Assembly: GCA_964006375.1 (NCBI GenBank)
Contig: OZ023267.1
Location: 15,010,971-15,074,970 of the forward strand
Length of the DNA stretch: 64,000 bases
Origin: Tillus elongatus
Taxonomy: Eukaryota; Arthropoda; Insecta; Coleoptera; Cleridae
Direction: 5' to 3'
Below are positions 1 to 12,761 of the stretch, in pieces. Positions within the stretch are counted from its first letter, which is position 1. Each line of letters begins with the position of its first letter. Below the pieces are notes generated by a model. It had not been told where the DNA came from and searched no databases. It was given only the letters and a program-made list of their open reading frames with translations. The translations under genes were made by a program, and so were the position numbers.

Positions 1-443
1 TAACATGTTCGGTGTTACGTTACGGGGCATTGGCTCATATGGATACCCGCCTTTAGACATACTACTTCAGAGGTTCGAAGTTCGAGGCAACATATTTGCT
101 TGGGTTCGTTCATAGTTCGGTTCGAACAAAACATGGATTCGCACACCTCTAATATAGACCTAAGCAACAAATAAGGAAACAAGATTCAAGATGATTTATT
201 AACAGTAAAATTGTATACAAAAGTGTGAAAATCTAACAAAAACAATATGGAATAAACTTTACACCACGGATATACAATTAAAAAGGTAAGTCGGCATTCA
301 ATGTTTAAGTTGTATCATACACGACATACGAGTGTAGTTTGTGTGCGAGAGACAGGACAGCGACAGGTGCAGGTAATTAGCTTGGTATAACAGAGACATG
401 CAACTAGCCTAGTGCATTTCCGCGGCTGGGAAGTTACCTTCAC
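1..443. other. No gene seen
   Basis: I see no open frame with recognisable homology and no clear repeat end in this stretch. The LINE relic that follows may extend a little into it, but no reverse transcriptase motif upstream of the palm region is readable. Confidence 0.5.
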
Positions 444-1576
444 GTGGCACTGCTTCACGGATTGTGTATTACATCTGTGCTCTGTCTATTACTAATCTTG
501 GAATTTTCGACAATGGCAAGAAGACATATTTTGTCACCACTTTTATTTATTATTTACATCAATGATCTGTATTACTACATGATGCCATTTAAGACTATTT
601 GCTATGCCGACGGCACCACTTTTATTAGTTCGCACAAAAACACTATCGATATGACTGGCTCAATTGAAGAGGCGACTTGTTCAGCTGAGCTGTGGTTCAC
701 TAGTAACAGACTCAAACTCAACTCTGATATGACACAACAGCTTATTGTTTCTTCAAATCATAACATAGCAGGTGATGAACCGGTGGGATTGTTAGGTCTG
801 ACTTTGGATGGTGACCTGAATTGGGTGCCTCACGTTGAGCAATTAGGATTGTGCTACTTTATATCTGTTACGTAAATAGAAGCCTCTAATGAGCCCATAT
901 GTGTTGAGGGCGGCATATTTTTCATTGTTTAACTTTAGATTGAGTTACGGTGTTATTTTATGGGGTAACTCTACCCACTCCATAGCCATTTTTAGCCTTC
1001 AGAAGCAGGGTATCCGGCTGTTGGTCCCAGGGAGCATTGTCAGCCTCTATTTGTGAAGCATGGGATAATGCCTCTTCCTTCGATGTATATCTATGCCACG
1101 TTCTGAGGGTACATGAGACAGCAGGGGATTATTTTTTGTGGAGCGATATTCACACGTAATGCCAGTCTACTATCGGTTCCACGTTGTCGTCTAGCTATGT
1201 CTTCCAGAAACTCTGTGGAAGTGGATCTATATAATCGTTTATCAGGGAAGATTAGGGCCGTTCACTTGGAAACCTTCAAGTATATGATAAAGTCATTTAT
1301 TCTGCAGCATTGTTTTTACTCCATCGACGAATATACTAATGTGGCTATGCCAGTGTTCTGATCTGGACTGATGTGTTTTTCTTTTATTTTGTCTTTATTT
1401 TTATTTTGTTACTGTGGTTTGACTGCTGGTTAATTGTGTTTTGTTCTTAGAATAGATTAATTTTAGGCGTTTCGAATTTGTATTGACATGACTGCTTTTA
1501 ACTTGTACACTGACTTGCTGTAAACATAAACTAGTTATGTAACGTGGCCAATATATTATCTTATCTATCTATCTAT
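444..1576 (+). pseudogene. Non-LTR retrotransposon (LINE) 3' half, degraded
   Basis: The frame starting near 504 reads like the reverse transcriptase palm and thumb of a Jockey/I-type LINE: 'LSPLLFIIYINDLYY', then 'ICYADGTTF' where the catalytic YADD has become YADG, then 'LTLDGDLNWVPHVEQL'. A stop at about 873 is followed by frames that still resemble the LINE C-terminal region ('LSYGVILWGNS', then 'IKSFILQHCFYSIDEY' ending at 1361). The 3' end is probably the short ATCT repeat at 1555-1576, a tail type known from several LINE clades. No endonuclease is present, so this is a 5'-truncated, multiply broken copy. The exact clade is not determined. Confidence 0.75.
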
Positions 1577-2465
1577 TGTACATGGCTGCTATAATAGGTA
1601 CGACAGTGATAAAAATACAGTGTCTTTATTTCAAATCACTAAAAGGAAATTAAAAGAGTGGAGCGCTCCTTGTCCAGAATGACTATCAACAGTTAATGAT
1701 GACTCAAGTGTAATGTTGGTGCTTGAAATTAACACAGAAAAACGGGAAGCTTTGTACTGTAATTTGCGGCTACGAACGCCTGCATCACAGACTAAAATAC
1801 CTAACGCTGTTTATACATTTAGATATGATATTTTTTATCATCGAATATGCTTCAAACTCCACCAAGCACACTGTCCATCCTTGTCTGTTACAGCCAGCGA
1901 CATTAGACGATGCGTCAGATAGCCGTCGGATTACCTGTCTAATTGTATATCTGTGTTTTACACTAATAAAAAAATAATACCTTTAGTTATTTATTTAAAA
2001 ATAACATTAATCTTAAGTTACTTAAAGATATGATTACATTTGTGTGTACTACATATACATACGTAAGACGATAAAAGCTGTTGATAGAAGAATATAATAA
2101 GATGAGATTATGCTACATATAGATGATTGTGGCACACTTTGAAATTATTTTCTTATGAAGACCCCTTGTACCTAGACAAAATACATTGTTCATTTTAATT
2201 TTTATTTCAATAATAATTATCATAAGCAGGTTTGTAAAGATAATACAATGCTGGACAATTACCAAGTAGACCACCAATAAAAGGCTGTTCTCTTTTTCAT
2301 CAAAAAGCAATGTTATTTTTATTTCTCTGGTAATCACGCTAACAATTCATCCATTCTAGAAAAATAACTGTTAAACCAGAAAACAAAATTTAATTTATAA
2401 ACAAAAATTATCTTTGTTTCTGGAACGCAGTTTTGCCTTTTTTTTACCAAATTTGTATGCATCCG
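1577..2465. other. Intergenic, nothing recognised
   Basis: Two overlapping frames of about 70-84 codons occur around 1713-1977 but have no recognisable motifs, and AT-rich composition easily explains them. No RNA gene or transposon end is evident. Confidence 0.5.
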
Positions 2466-2932
2466 TCTGATAACTCAAAAAATAATTAACCAATTTCAAT
2501 GAAACTCGGCAAGTGCCTTTCTTTTGTTAATGACTTGGACGAGTTCGTTAGCCAGGAAAATCGGACGAGGTTTTCCGGGAAAATTTTGAGTTTTCTTTCA
2601 AAAAAAATTTTTTTCTCCGAAAATAGCAAAGCTGCTTCAATGATATTTACTATATATGTTGCCTTGGGAGAGACCTTACTACGTACCAAAATTCAACTTT
2701 CTAAGTTTATAAAAAATGGAGTTATTCAAATTTTAAATTTTCTTTCGAAAAAAATTTTTTTCTCCGAAAATTACAAAGTTATTGTAATGAAATTTGGTGG
2801 ATATCTTGCACTAGGAAAGACCTTACTACATACCAAAATTAAACGTTCTAAGTTTAGAGAAAATTGAGTTATTCAAATATGAAGCATTTAATAAAAATTC
2901 ACTACCATAACGCACTTGCTGCGTCCCGAGCT
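2466..2932. repeat. Copy of a dispersed microsatellite-associated repeat
   Basis: The block repeats phrases such as 'ttttgttaatgacttgg', 'aaaatcggacgaggttttcc' and 'gaccttactacatacc' found again around 43.1-44.3 kb. It ends at 2896-2932 with the sequence that also forms the inverted ends of the 43,064-44,472 element (core 'taacgcacttgctgcgtcc'). It contains no gene. Two internal sub-copies, about 2580-2690 and 2740-2860, repeat a poly-A/T core flanked by 'gaccttactac'. Confidence 0.7.
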
Positions 2933-4865
2933 TTTTATTTTCTTATATTCCATGTACAGTATATCTAAACCCAACTTGTCCCTGAGAGGCTCAACTGTGA
3001 GAAGAAGATCGAAGATTATAAGAAGATGAAGACTGCCCCTATAGCACAAGATATTCTCAGAATGTTCTCACAATGTGAGAATTCTTTTTTCAGAAAATTT
3101 GTTTTGGAATGTTCTAATAACATTTATGAAATTTTAACATCTTGAATATTCTGAGTACATTCATTCAATCACATTCTACGAGAGAATTCTTCATCAATAT
3201 ACTGAGAATATTTGAATAAATTATTCAGGATATTCACTTAGAATGTGCTAGAGATGTCCTTATAATATTATGTAGCTTTAAAATTTAATGAAAAAAATAG
3301 ATGCTGATTACGGTAGAAGTATAGTGGTTAGAATTATAAGAGGAACTATTTTGCATGTTTGCTTCGGTTACCTGTTCTGTGTTAAACACATCCAAAAATT
3401 GTATATTTAGGCATAGAGCGCATGTCCATACCGAAGGGAAAATCGCCGATAGACGTAAATGTAAATTAATGTCAACTTGAGTGATCTGAGGCCATGCTGA
3501 ATAAGGTTATATTGTAACATAATTAATTAAAGATAATAAAGTGACGTGAACACGGAGAACAGTGTGTAATTACAAACATAACACAGAGTACAGAAGTAAC
3601 TAAAACATGGTGTCAGGTTATCAAGAACTAAAAGGCACTCAGTAAAGAAACAAGTTTTAGAAGCCATAGACAGATATTAATATAGAAATGTTAAAACTTT
3701 ATAACTTGTATAAAAAACCAGACCATTTATTCTTTTGTAATGGAACTTAAGAAGCAACCTGCTAGTTATGGATGTAATAGTAATAGTAATAGTTTATTGT
3801 GATAATGATAGTACAAAGCGCCTTACAAATAAGTATTCTACTTGTGCTTGCAAACAGCGCAATTTAGTCAGTTTTCATTCAAACGTTGATATTCCAAATT
3901 TCTTGACAATAACATTTTTCTAATTTGGCAGACTTCAAATTTAGATCAATATACAATAATTTATTTTAAAACATTCCTGCTTTCTGTCTTCAACTAAAAC
4001 CAATCCATTTCCACCACTCTCTATTACACCATTACTCTTTCCAAAACTTAAATTTTCTATTTTATCCAAATATTGAGTTAAAATTGTATGTTTTGCTCCA
4101 GACGAAATTGACACGCCTAGGTACTATTTACATTCTTTTCTATCTGCATAATTATAAAAATCCATACACAGGTTGAACGATCAAAGATAAATTAATTCTG
4201 GGTCTCTACAACGAGCAAGTACAACAAAGGATTTTTAGGGAAACTGATATTACGCTATCAAAAATGCAAGAATACTGCAAATTTATAGAATTGTGTACGC
4301 AACATCTGAGGCTTTTACTCAGGTAGAAGAAGTTAATGCTGCATATCAGAATAGCAGAAAATCTGGACCTGAACATATGGTAGGTAGATGAGCTGTGTAC
4401 AATAAAACTTGCAATTTATCAGATACACAATTACTTTGCCAAAGTATGCTTTCACAAACAGAATATCCAAGCTGTTGGTGACAAACATCGGGCATCAGGA
4501 TATGGAAATAGCTTTAGAAATCAAAATTAAGTCCGTGGAACCAGAACAGAGCGCAACCATACAAGGGAAGGGTCAGAAGGTCTGATTGATGACTTTCAGT
4601 TGTAGTTTTTTGTAAGTGCAAGTGAGTGTGATTTTGTGGCATATTCCGTACAATTTAGTTGTATTCTATAAAGGTATAAGTACTATTATGTAATGCAATT
4701 CATTTAATAACACACTGAAAGCCTGTAGGATCAATAGTCTAGCCAAACTTTAAGTTACTTCAGTGGGGTAACCTCGAATATTCATCTCGGAAACTTTGTG
4801 TTTGGCTATTAAATTTTCTGGCAACTTGAAGAACTGTATCTTTATTTATTTTATTTCTATGTTAT
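2933..4865. other. Intergenic, no gene recognised
   Basis: AT-rich, without credible open frames. 3050-3250 contains several near-repeats of 'gaatgttct'/'gagaat' type but no defined unit. Nothing here could be assigned to a gene or element. Confidence 0.45.
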
Positions 4866-4949
4866 TCAACTTCAACTTGAAATCTCTCTAACTCTAGCTA
4901 ACAGTTTGAGTGGGCAGATGGGAATTCGACTTAGAGAGAGTTGACTGTA
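4866..4949 (-). mobile_element. Possible pogo/Tigger terminal remnant
   Basis: Read on the minus strand from about 4949 it begins 'tacagtcaactctctctaag', which resembles the start of pogo/Tigger terminal inverted repeats (TA then CAGT). A partner end is not convincingly found, so this is a weak call. Confidence 0.3.
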
Positions 4950-5849
4950 TTTAAAATCCAGAAACCAACAATAAAAATAAACTTAAATCAAAAACTAAAT
5001 AAAATATCTCATTTCTTAATGCCTTTGGTCCATTTTCATTGTCCAGCAATCTAAGCAGAATAATTAGTACAACAATACCTCTAGTGCTTGCAAATATAAG
5101 GTTCCCAAACGTGATTTAAGTCTTATACTACAGTAGAGTCTTCGTTTTTTTGAGTCCCTTTTATCTGAGCTCTTGTATGATTCAAGCCGATCGATGAATC
5201 TTTGCTTTCCGTATCAATCGAGCAAAATTCATTAAAATCCCTTTTATCCGAGCATTTACAGGTTTTGAGGCGACTCTTCCTGATATCTACATATACAAAT
5301 ACAACTATGATGGTTACGTATATATGTACATATAAGGGTGCTTAACAATGTCTAATAGAAGAAATAATACTTTACGCATAGACTAAGATGTAAGAGACAT
5401 ATAGAAAATCTTGGTCCCGTTCCAACCCATGAACTTAGTATTTCTCAAATTCATAACAGTGGAAGCCCTTTTGATTATAATAATATTTTAATGATATGTA
5501 ATACAATTTGGATAACCCAATTCGTCACAATACAGATCTGACAATCGTTTTGCTACCAAAGTTAGCTTTATCAGAGGGATATCATATCATATTTATTCAC
5601 CATCAAAATTACATGGTCAGTCAAACAAATAAAATGAACACCATGAATAAAACTAACATACAAAACCACAACAACAAAATTCAATGTATACAGACTCACA
5701 CTTCTTAAACACAGTTACACAAAATACACAAAAATGTATAAAATATCACTACACCGCAAGCCAAAAGCAGCCACACAATAATACAGGAAGATTAACCCAA
5801 ACACCCTGACTATGATCAAAATATTTAACAATGCTATAAAAAGTCCCAT
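4950..5849. other. Intergenic; second weak pogo-like end near 5131
   Basis: No gene is recognised. At 5131 the text 'tacagtagagtcttcg', followed by two 'cccttttat' blocks (5157 and 5239), looks like a second pogo-type terminus, possibly of a small non-autonomous element. No transposase is nearby. Confidence 0.3.
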
Positions 5850-6060
5850 TCAGCAAATACTCCTTAACTCTATTATGAATAAACGGTTATTAGAAAGGAA
5901 TGGATAAACTGGCCCTCTGAGGATGCCAACTTTGTTAGCGAAACAATCATCAGGTCTGAAAACTTTATTGTGATAAATTGGTTTCTCCAAATTATACTTA
6001 AATGTAATACGTGATCCGTTTAATAATGTGAAACCAAAATCCTGGACACAGCCCATATGT
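5850..6060. mobile_element. Solo arm of a Penelope-like element
   Basis: This segment resembles the two arms flanking the GIY-YIG relic at 34-35.3 kb: the 'ctctgaggatgcc..gttagcgaaac' block corresponds to 'ctctgatgacgc..aagcgaaac' there. It contains the hammerhead motif listed separately. No coding remnant accompanies it. Confidence 0.5.
5914..5954 (+). ncRNA. Hammerhead ribozyme motif (Penelope-like type)
   Basis: All core elements are in order: stem I 5' strand CCU (5914-5916), CUGAGGA (5917-5923, matching CUGANGA), stem II of about 5-7 bp closing on 5924-5940, GAAAC from 5940, then the UC cleavage dinucleotide at 5950-5951 followed by AGG (5952-5954), which pairs with CCU. Stem III is minimal, as known for retrotransposon hammerheads. 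Whether it still cleaves is unknown. Confidence 0.6.
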
Positions 6061-6706
6061 CATCGCTTAAATGTTACGGAAGCAATTTCATCAACGTTCA
6101 GCTCATACAGATTCACTTTTGATGTATTATCCAAATTTCCGGTCATCTGAATTACCTCCGGTCCTCTTTAACCCGAAAGAACGAGACTCCACTATGTTTG
6201 TTAATTTTTTCATGCTTCAATATTGAGTGTTTTAGCTCAGGTGGAAAACTGCAATGCTGAGGTGACTAACAATTGATACAGACTAATAGGAATGATTGCC
6301 GCTTTGACGGCCTAGTTTGGAAACATGGAGATTTAACTTAATTGTACTTAAGCAGCAAAAAACATGGCTATCGCTAGTACCTGAATGGGTGGGTAACATT
6401 TGTGAGATCAGTTTGGTTGTTTAAAATTGCTATAGTTAAAGATTTAAAAAAAAATGATTGAGAGTAATAAGATCAGAGTACTGATATATTTATTATTATT
6501 GGAAAAAAATATAAAGGAATGATAATAATTAGTTGTCTATAAACTCTCGACTACTAATAATGAGGTGGCAGATTCCTCAGAATACTCTCACTATAGAAAA
6601 AGTTTTTTAAAGTCAGTGTAGCTGAGATACTCCCAAAAACGGAAGTTGTTTGTGTTTCCTGCATTTTCTTTTATTTTTTTATTGTGCTTAAAAACTGTTT
6701 GCATTA
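6061..6706. other. Intergenic, nothing recognised
   Basis: No gene, repeat end or RNA is visible. The stretch ends at the TA (6705-6706) that serves as target duplication of the Tigger element. Confidence 0.5.
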
Positions 6707-6770
6707 CAGGTGACCCGCAGTAATCCGGCCCCTATCTAATCCGGTACCCCCTATAATCTGACATTTATTT

Positions 6771-9296
6771 ATTTATTTATTGAATACATGCCCAACAGGA
6801 TAATCCCATTAATAGGGCACCAAACAAAAAGAACAATATGAACAAAAAATACTTCTAAAAGCAAAACTAAAATACTGTGCAAAACATCACAAGGCAGAAA
6901 TTCCACAAAACAGTACATATAATGGTCCTAATACCTGACAAAGTAAGATAGAGTCACCCTACGAATAACCGCAGCTTTATCCGAATAAAAATCGCACAAG
7001 TTTGCAATGTCATTAAAGTCGGAGCTCATTCTATACACAGGTGATTTCATATACAAGTTAGTCCTTGGTATTGGAAGCTTAAACACTCTCACCACTCTAG
7101 ATGCAGCCTGTGGAACTGAGAAATTTAATTGCATCAATAAGTCTGGACAATCAACTTTACCATGAAAAAAGTTATGCAGAAACATTACAGATGCAACTTT
7201 TCTACGCGAGCACAAACTGGGTACATCAGCTTGCATCAGCAATTGGCCATGATCCGCATCCTCTCTGTGGGTAGGTACCAGATGCCCCATATACAAGGTG
7301 TCTTAAAAACTTACGCTGAACATCTTCTAGAGCACTAATCTGAACACTATGAAAGGGATCAAAAACCAAGCTACAATATTCAAGTCTGGATGGAATGTAA
7401 GAAAAATAGAGAATTTTCAAGCTATCCAAATTGGAAAATGATCTGCTATTCCTTAAAATAAAACCCATCAACTTCAAACAGGATGACATAATTGTTTGAA
7501 TATGTCCAGTGAAAATTAAATATTCATGATATACAATGCCAAGATCCTTGTGCGTTTCAGTCCTAGTCAATGGTACACCACCCACTTTGTAGGGAAAAGC
7601 TATACGGTTGGTTTTTCTAGTTATGTCATCACTTTGCACTTTGAGACATTTAATTCAAGTCTGTTCTCAACAAACCACAGCTGTAAGTTGTCAAGGTCCA
7701 CATGGAGTCTTGAACAGTCACCAGTATTGTGAACACTGGAGTATAATTTGAGATCATCAGCAAATAATAGATGATTACCAGAAATTACAGAGCTTATGTC
7801 GTTGATAAATAACAAAAAGAGGAGTGGGGGAAGATTGGAGTCCTGTGGAACGCCGGAACTAGCAGTGAAGGGTTCAGACTTAAATCAATTATAAAAAACA
7901 TATTGCACACGGTTAGTCAAGTAGGATCCAAAGAATGCTACCAGCCGTCCATCAAGGCCCGCCAAATTCGGCTTGTACAGAAGTGTTGAATGGTCAACAC
8001 GATCAAACGCTTTGGAGAAGTCTGTATAAATGACATCCACCAGACCCCGTCCATCCAAACCTTCACTTACATAATGTGTCAACAGGGATGAATTCGTCAG
8101 TGTTGAGCGCCCCTGCACAAACCCATGCTGGTATTGTGACAAGCAATACTTCACGGCAGGATAAATATGACCATACACAACTGCGTCAAAAATTTTAGCA
8201 AAATTACTTAGGGTAGCTATAGGCCTGTAGTTTCTGACCCTCTAACAGTCCCCAGACTTGAAAACAGGACAGATCCGAGCAACCTTCCAAACCTCAGGGA
8301 AGCAATGTGTGTGCAACGACAAGTTAAATAGGGTTCTAAAGGGTTTGAGAAGAGCATGCGCACAGCCCTTATTTAAAAAAGATGATACCAAATCGGGCCA
8401 GCAGTAAACTTATTCTTGAGCTTCTTGATGGCTTTAAGAATTTCCTTATCACCAATAACTGCCACACTGACTGCCATATGCGATGGTCCGTAGGTATCCA
8501 CTAGTTCAATGATGTATTGAGGACGGCATACACTTTTAAAATAGTTTTTTTTTTTTAAACAGCTAACAATTGTTTGAGGCTTATTATAAACCATTCCATT
8601 TTCGTCAGACACAGTACTTGGAATGCTACTTGCCCGCCTCCTTTCCTGTATGTGAGACCAAAATCTAGAGGGATCAACCTTAAGACACTCTTCAGTTCCA
8701 CGGACATACTCAGCACATGCCTCTCGAAGCTTGTTTTTAACTATAGATCTAAGAAGACTATACTTTGTATGATCACTGTCACGTTTATGCCTCCTATATC
8801 TTGCATAGCACCTCTCCTAATTTTTTTATATCATTTATTACTTGATTAGTAAACCAGAGAGGAAAGTTTCTAGATGACTCTTGCACTGAGGAACATGCTG
8901 TTCAAAGATACTGTAAAGTCTGCCATAAAAGTAACTACAAGCCTCATCAGCGGTAGTAAAGGACTCCACTTGAGACCAATATTCATCAAGTATTGCAGCA
9001 TACAGTGCAGGGTAAAATTGGCCATTCGAAAGTTGTAAGAGACCTGATTACAATTACAACTGGCAAACACAAGGTCAAGCAGCCTATTGTTTCTATTGGA
9101 AATATTATTAAACTGTGACAGATTTAAAAAATTAGAAAAACCATGGATAGCTTTGGTTTTAGGATCAGTAAATTGTCTATAAATAAACTGAGGTGCATTA
9201 AAATCACCAATAATAACCAAATTTTCCAACAGCGGAATGATCGACTGTTCTAGCACATTAAGGAAAAGTTCAAGCTACACTGTTGACACATACAGT

Positions 9297-9362
<66 letters not shown>

Positions 9363-10214
9363 AACCACATGAAACAGAATCTGATCCAAAGTGCACCTAC
9401 ACGCAACAATATCAATAACTGGTACTACCTCTAGAATAGCAGATAAATCTACTTGAGCCACTTGAACATCACAATGAATTGCCAAAAGTACCCCTCCACC
9501 AGATATCTTAGTAGTAACATCCAGTCTTCTATCTGCCCTAAATACACTGTATACACGCAGAAAGAGCTCGGAAACACCAATGTCAGACTGTAAATTAGTT
9601 TCACTAAGAGCAATTATCTTGAATTCAGACAATCGGCACAAGCCTAGATAGAGATCTTCTGTTTTAGTACGTGAACCACGAGAATTCTGGTAATAAATTA
9701 GTATCTTGACACTGTTGGGCTGATCTAGTTTAAAGAAGCAATAGTCGGAACACCGTTAACATACTTAATCTTGAGGTTTGCTTCACCATCATTCACCCTC
9801 CGCCTCATTTCACTGACCACAGACTTGGAGTATGCACTTTGCCTAGGGGTTCTGTCTTGCCTAACTCTGACATTACGATACAAATTATCATCCTTGAGTC
9901 TTCCAGTCCTGCGCAGAATACTAAGTACCTGATCTTCATCAGAGATTTAGAGGTCTAGAAACGGATGCACTGCCGGAATACCTATCCAGGCGAAATGGCC
10001 TAATCTGGAAGTAATCACCCTCAGGACACAACTTGTGGAGGATGTTCTTCACTTCCCGTCTGTCAACATCATTGTCACCACGGCTAGCAGCAGATGCAGA
10101 CTCAGATTCGACCAGTCCAAAAATAACAATATTTGACTTCCTCTTGTCTTGCTCACAAATCTCCTGTATTATATCCTCCACATGCTTATAACAGTACATA
10201 CAAAGCACATTTAC
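6771..10214 (-). pseudogene. Non-LTR retrotransposon (LINE), minus strand, decayed
   Basis: Read on the minus strand from 10214 it gives an ORF1-like fragment ('RKSNIVIFGLVESES', near 10,140), an apurinic-endonuclease-like region ('IIALSETNLQSD' and 'LVIIGDFNAP' near 9,620 and 9,210), then reverse transcriptase: 'YQHGFVQGRST', 'VIYTDFSKAFDRVDH', 'LFADDLKLYSS', 'HKDLGIVYHEY', and a C-terminal part to about 6,928. The frame is broken repeatedly, and a TA microsatellite sits inside the endonuclease region. The 3' tail is a TAAA-type repeat at 6,771-6,783. The 10-mer ACATTTATTT at 6761-6770 recurs at 10215-10224 as the target-site duplication, fixing both ends. The Jockey/I superfamily is likely; the clade is not assigned. 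Confidence 0.85.
9300..9360. repeat. TA microsatellite
   Basis: About 30 perfect TA units inside the LINE endonuclease region. It produces artefactual Tyr-Ile repeat frames on both strands. Confidence 0.95.
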
Positions 10215-11326
10215 ACATTTATTTGAGGCAAATCTTCGCCCAATGCATGCTTAAACATGTGCGGCACCGTGACTTTTGCTCAACACGTATTGTCATTGTC
10301 CCAGTTTGATTGTGAATGTGATCGCGGGCGTTTCTATATTGCTGTCTCATTGTACAACGCATATATACATGTGTCGCAATGGCTTCGCAAACCCAAAAGC
10401 TGAAGCATAAAACATTAACAATTCACGAAAAAAATGAGATTCTGGACCGTCTAAATCTAAATGAATCTTTTAGTAGCTTGGCAAGTGAATACGGCATAGG
10501 AGGTTGCACAATTTATGATATTAAAAAGAACCGAGAGAACATTCAAAAGTTTGCGTCAACCACTGACTGTGGGCAGCCAAGAGGCAGACACTCAAGAAAG
10601 CTCAAAATCCAGAGGTTGAAGAAGCTTTGTACATGTGGTTTCTTCAGGGAAGAAACAGGCATATGCCTATTTCTGGGCCCATATTGACCATGAAAGCAAA
10701 GTTTTTTTTACACGGAGATAACGAAAAAAGAAGACTTTCTAGCTAGCAAGGGATGGTTCGAATGTCTCAAAAGTCTTCATGGAATATGTTTGATGACAGT
10801 AACATGAGAAAAACTCTCTAATGATGCATAGGGCCGTTTGAATTGAGATTTTTACAAAAAGTGAAAGATTTAGATTATTGCCCTTCACAGGTATATATAA
10901 TGCAGATGAGTCAGGGCTTTTTGGTGTGCAATACCTAGCAAACGTTTGTTTCACATAATAAGAAATCTGTACCTGGACGTAAGGTAAGCAAATAACGTGT
11001 AAGCATATTACCTTGTGCCAATGCTTTGGGCACACCAAGGCTAAAGATGGTGGTCAATTGAAAATCAAAGAATCCACGAGCATTCAAAAACACTGATATA
11101 CCTGTACACTATTATGGACAAAAAAGCGTGTGGATGACAATAGACCTTTTCAAATAGTGGTTTGATGAATGCTTCGTGCCAGAAGTTAGGAAATGGTTGA
11201 AAGATCATAATCTATCTCAAAAAGCGTTACTGCTTCTTGATAAGGCTCCTGGTCATCTGTCCGAAGAAGAACTAACAACAAGAGGATAAATGTATCAATG
11301 CCATGTTTCTTCCACCAAACTGCACT

Positions 11327-11486
11327 GCACTGATCCAACCAATGGATCAGCATATCATTCAGTTTGTCAAGCAAGACTACAAGAAGCGGTGTTCACCTCA
11401 CTCGCGGCACTGATCCAACCAATGGATCAGCATATCATTCAGTTTGTCAAGCAAGACTACAAGAAGCGGTGTTCACCTCACTTGCG
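11327..11486 (+). repeat. 80-bp tandem duplication across a transposon junction
   Basis: 11327-11406 and 11407-11486 are nearly identical. Each copy contains about 60 bp of Tigger transposase and the first 20 or so bases of the inserted LINE, so the duplication happened after the LINE inserted (or during its integration). Confidence 0.85.
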
Positions 11487-12761
11487 GGAGAGACTCTGCT
11501 GGCGGGAGTCGCGGCGGGGTGTCCGCAGGGGAGCATTCTGTCTCCCTTGCTCTGGTGCCTAGTCGTGGACGGCCTGCTGGGGAGGCTCTCGGGAGGGGGG
11601 TATGAGGTACTGGGCTATGCGGACGACATTGTCATCATAGTCCGAGGAAAGGTCACACAGGCAGTGTGGGAGCGCATGCAGACTGCACTGAAAGTGGTGG
11701 AAGGGTGGACGGTTGATCAAGGGCTCGGGGTGAGCCCCGAGAAAGCAACCATCGTGCCGTTTACGAGGAGGAAGTGCGACAGCCACGGAACTCTCACTCT
11801 ATACGGTAGGAGCATTCCAATGGCCAGGGACGTAAAATATCTTGGGATCGTATTGGACTCTAAGCTAACCTGGAATGGTCACATTGGAAAAATACTGCGT
11901 AAGGCAGTCATAACCTATACTATTTCCCTCGGAGCCCATGCAAGGCTGTTTCAGGCCGAGATGTACGCCATCCTGCACTGTGTGTGGGAGCACAAGAGGA
12001 GGGGCTACATCAACATGGGATCCTCATAGCCAGACAATCAGGCAGTCCTTAAGGCACTAAGTAGCCCACAGGTAAATTCCTGGCTGGTGAGTGAGTGCCA
12101 AGACGAGACGAGCGACCTGGCTGGGCAGAATGAGGTGACCCTCATTTGGGTGCCGAGTCACTCGGGGGTCAAAGGCAATGAAGAAGCTGACAGTCCCGCG
12201 AAGAGAGGGTCAGCAGAACCATTTATGGAACCAGAACCGGCTCTGGGCATGACAAAGAGCACTGCCAGCGGAGCCATTAAGTCCTGGGTCAGAAACCAAC
12301 ACAAGGTGTACTGGGCAGACTGTCCATGGCTCAGACATGGGAAGTCAATAATTGACGAACCCAGTTCAAAGAGAGCTGTGGAGCTGCTAAATCTTAGCAG
12401 AGGACAGCTCAGAAACACAACAGGTATCTTGACGGGACACATGGCCGTCAAGAAACACCTGCATAAAATGGGGCGGTTCGAAGGGGACCTCGCATGCAGA
12501 CTCTGCGGCCAGGAAGAGGAATGAGCCCAGCACATCTTGTGTGAGTGTAAAGCTCTGAACCGCAAAAGACAATTAATCTCCGGCCAGTCTAGACCGGAGA
12601 CAGAGCATTATAAAACTTCACCCTACCAATCGCTGTGCAGACTAGTTCAAGGCACAGTGATTTTGGAATGGGTGGAGTAAGACTAAGGGTATGCACAATC
12701 AACCAAAGGTTTCAGTGCTATCGGGGCGGCAAGGTCGCGGACGAGCCCTGAGGGAACAAAA
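11466..12761 (+). pseudogene. I/R1-type LINE with RNase H region, nested in the Tigger
   Basis: A 5'-truncated LINE. Reverse transcriptase: 'AAGCPQGSILSPLLW', 'LGYADDIVIIVRGK' (intact YADD) and 'VKYLGIVLDSKLTW'. After an internal deletion near 11,915 comes an RNase H-like domain ('LFQAEMYAILHCVWEHKR', 'LIWVPSHSGVKGNEEAD') and a zinc-knuckle-like end ('CRLCGQEEE', then a stop, then 'AQHILCECKAL'). RNase H places it in the I/R1/LOA side of the tree. The 13-mer AAGACTACAAGAA occurs on the left (11453-11465) and right (12762-12774) as the target duplication. Stops at 12029 and 12524 break the frame. It is more GC-rich than its surroundings. Confidence 0.85.

Noticed and set aside
4100..4620. Possible gag-like retroelement fragment
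   Set aside because: Only vague similarity over a few residues, with many stops and no zinc knuckle or protease.
9237..9434. Tyr-Ile repeat open frames here and at 34.3, 38.9, 41.2, 42.6, 44.9 and 62.4 kb
   Set aside because: They are translations of TA microsatellites, open in all frames, with no other coding signal.
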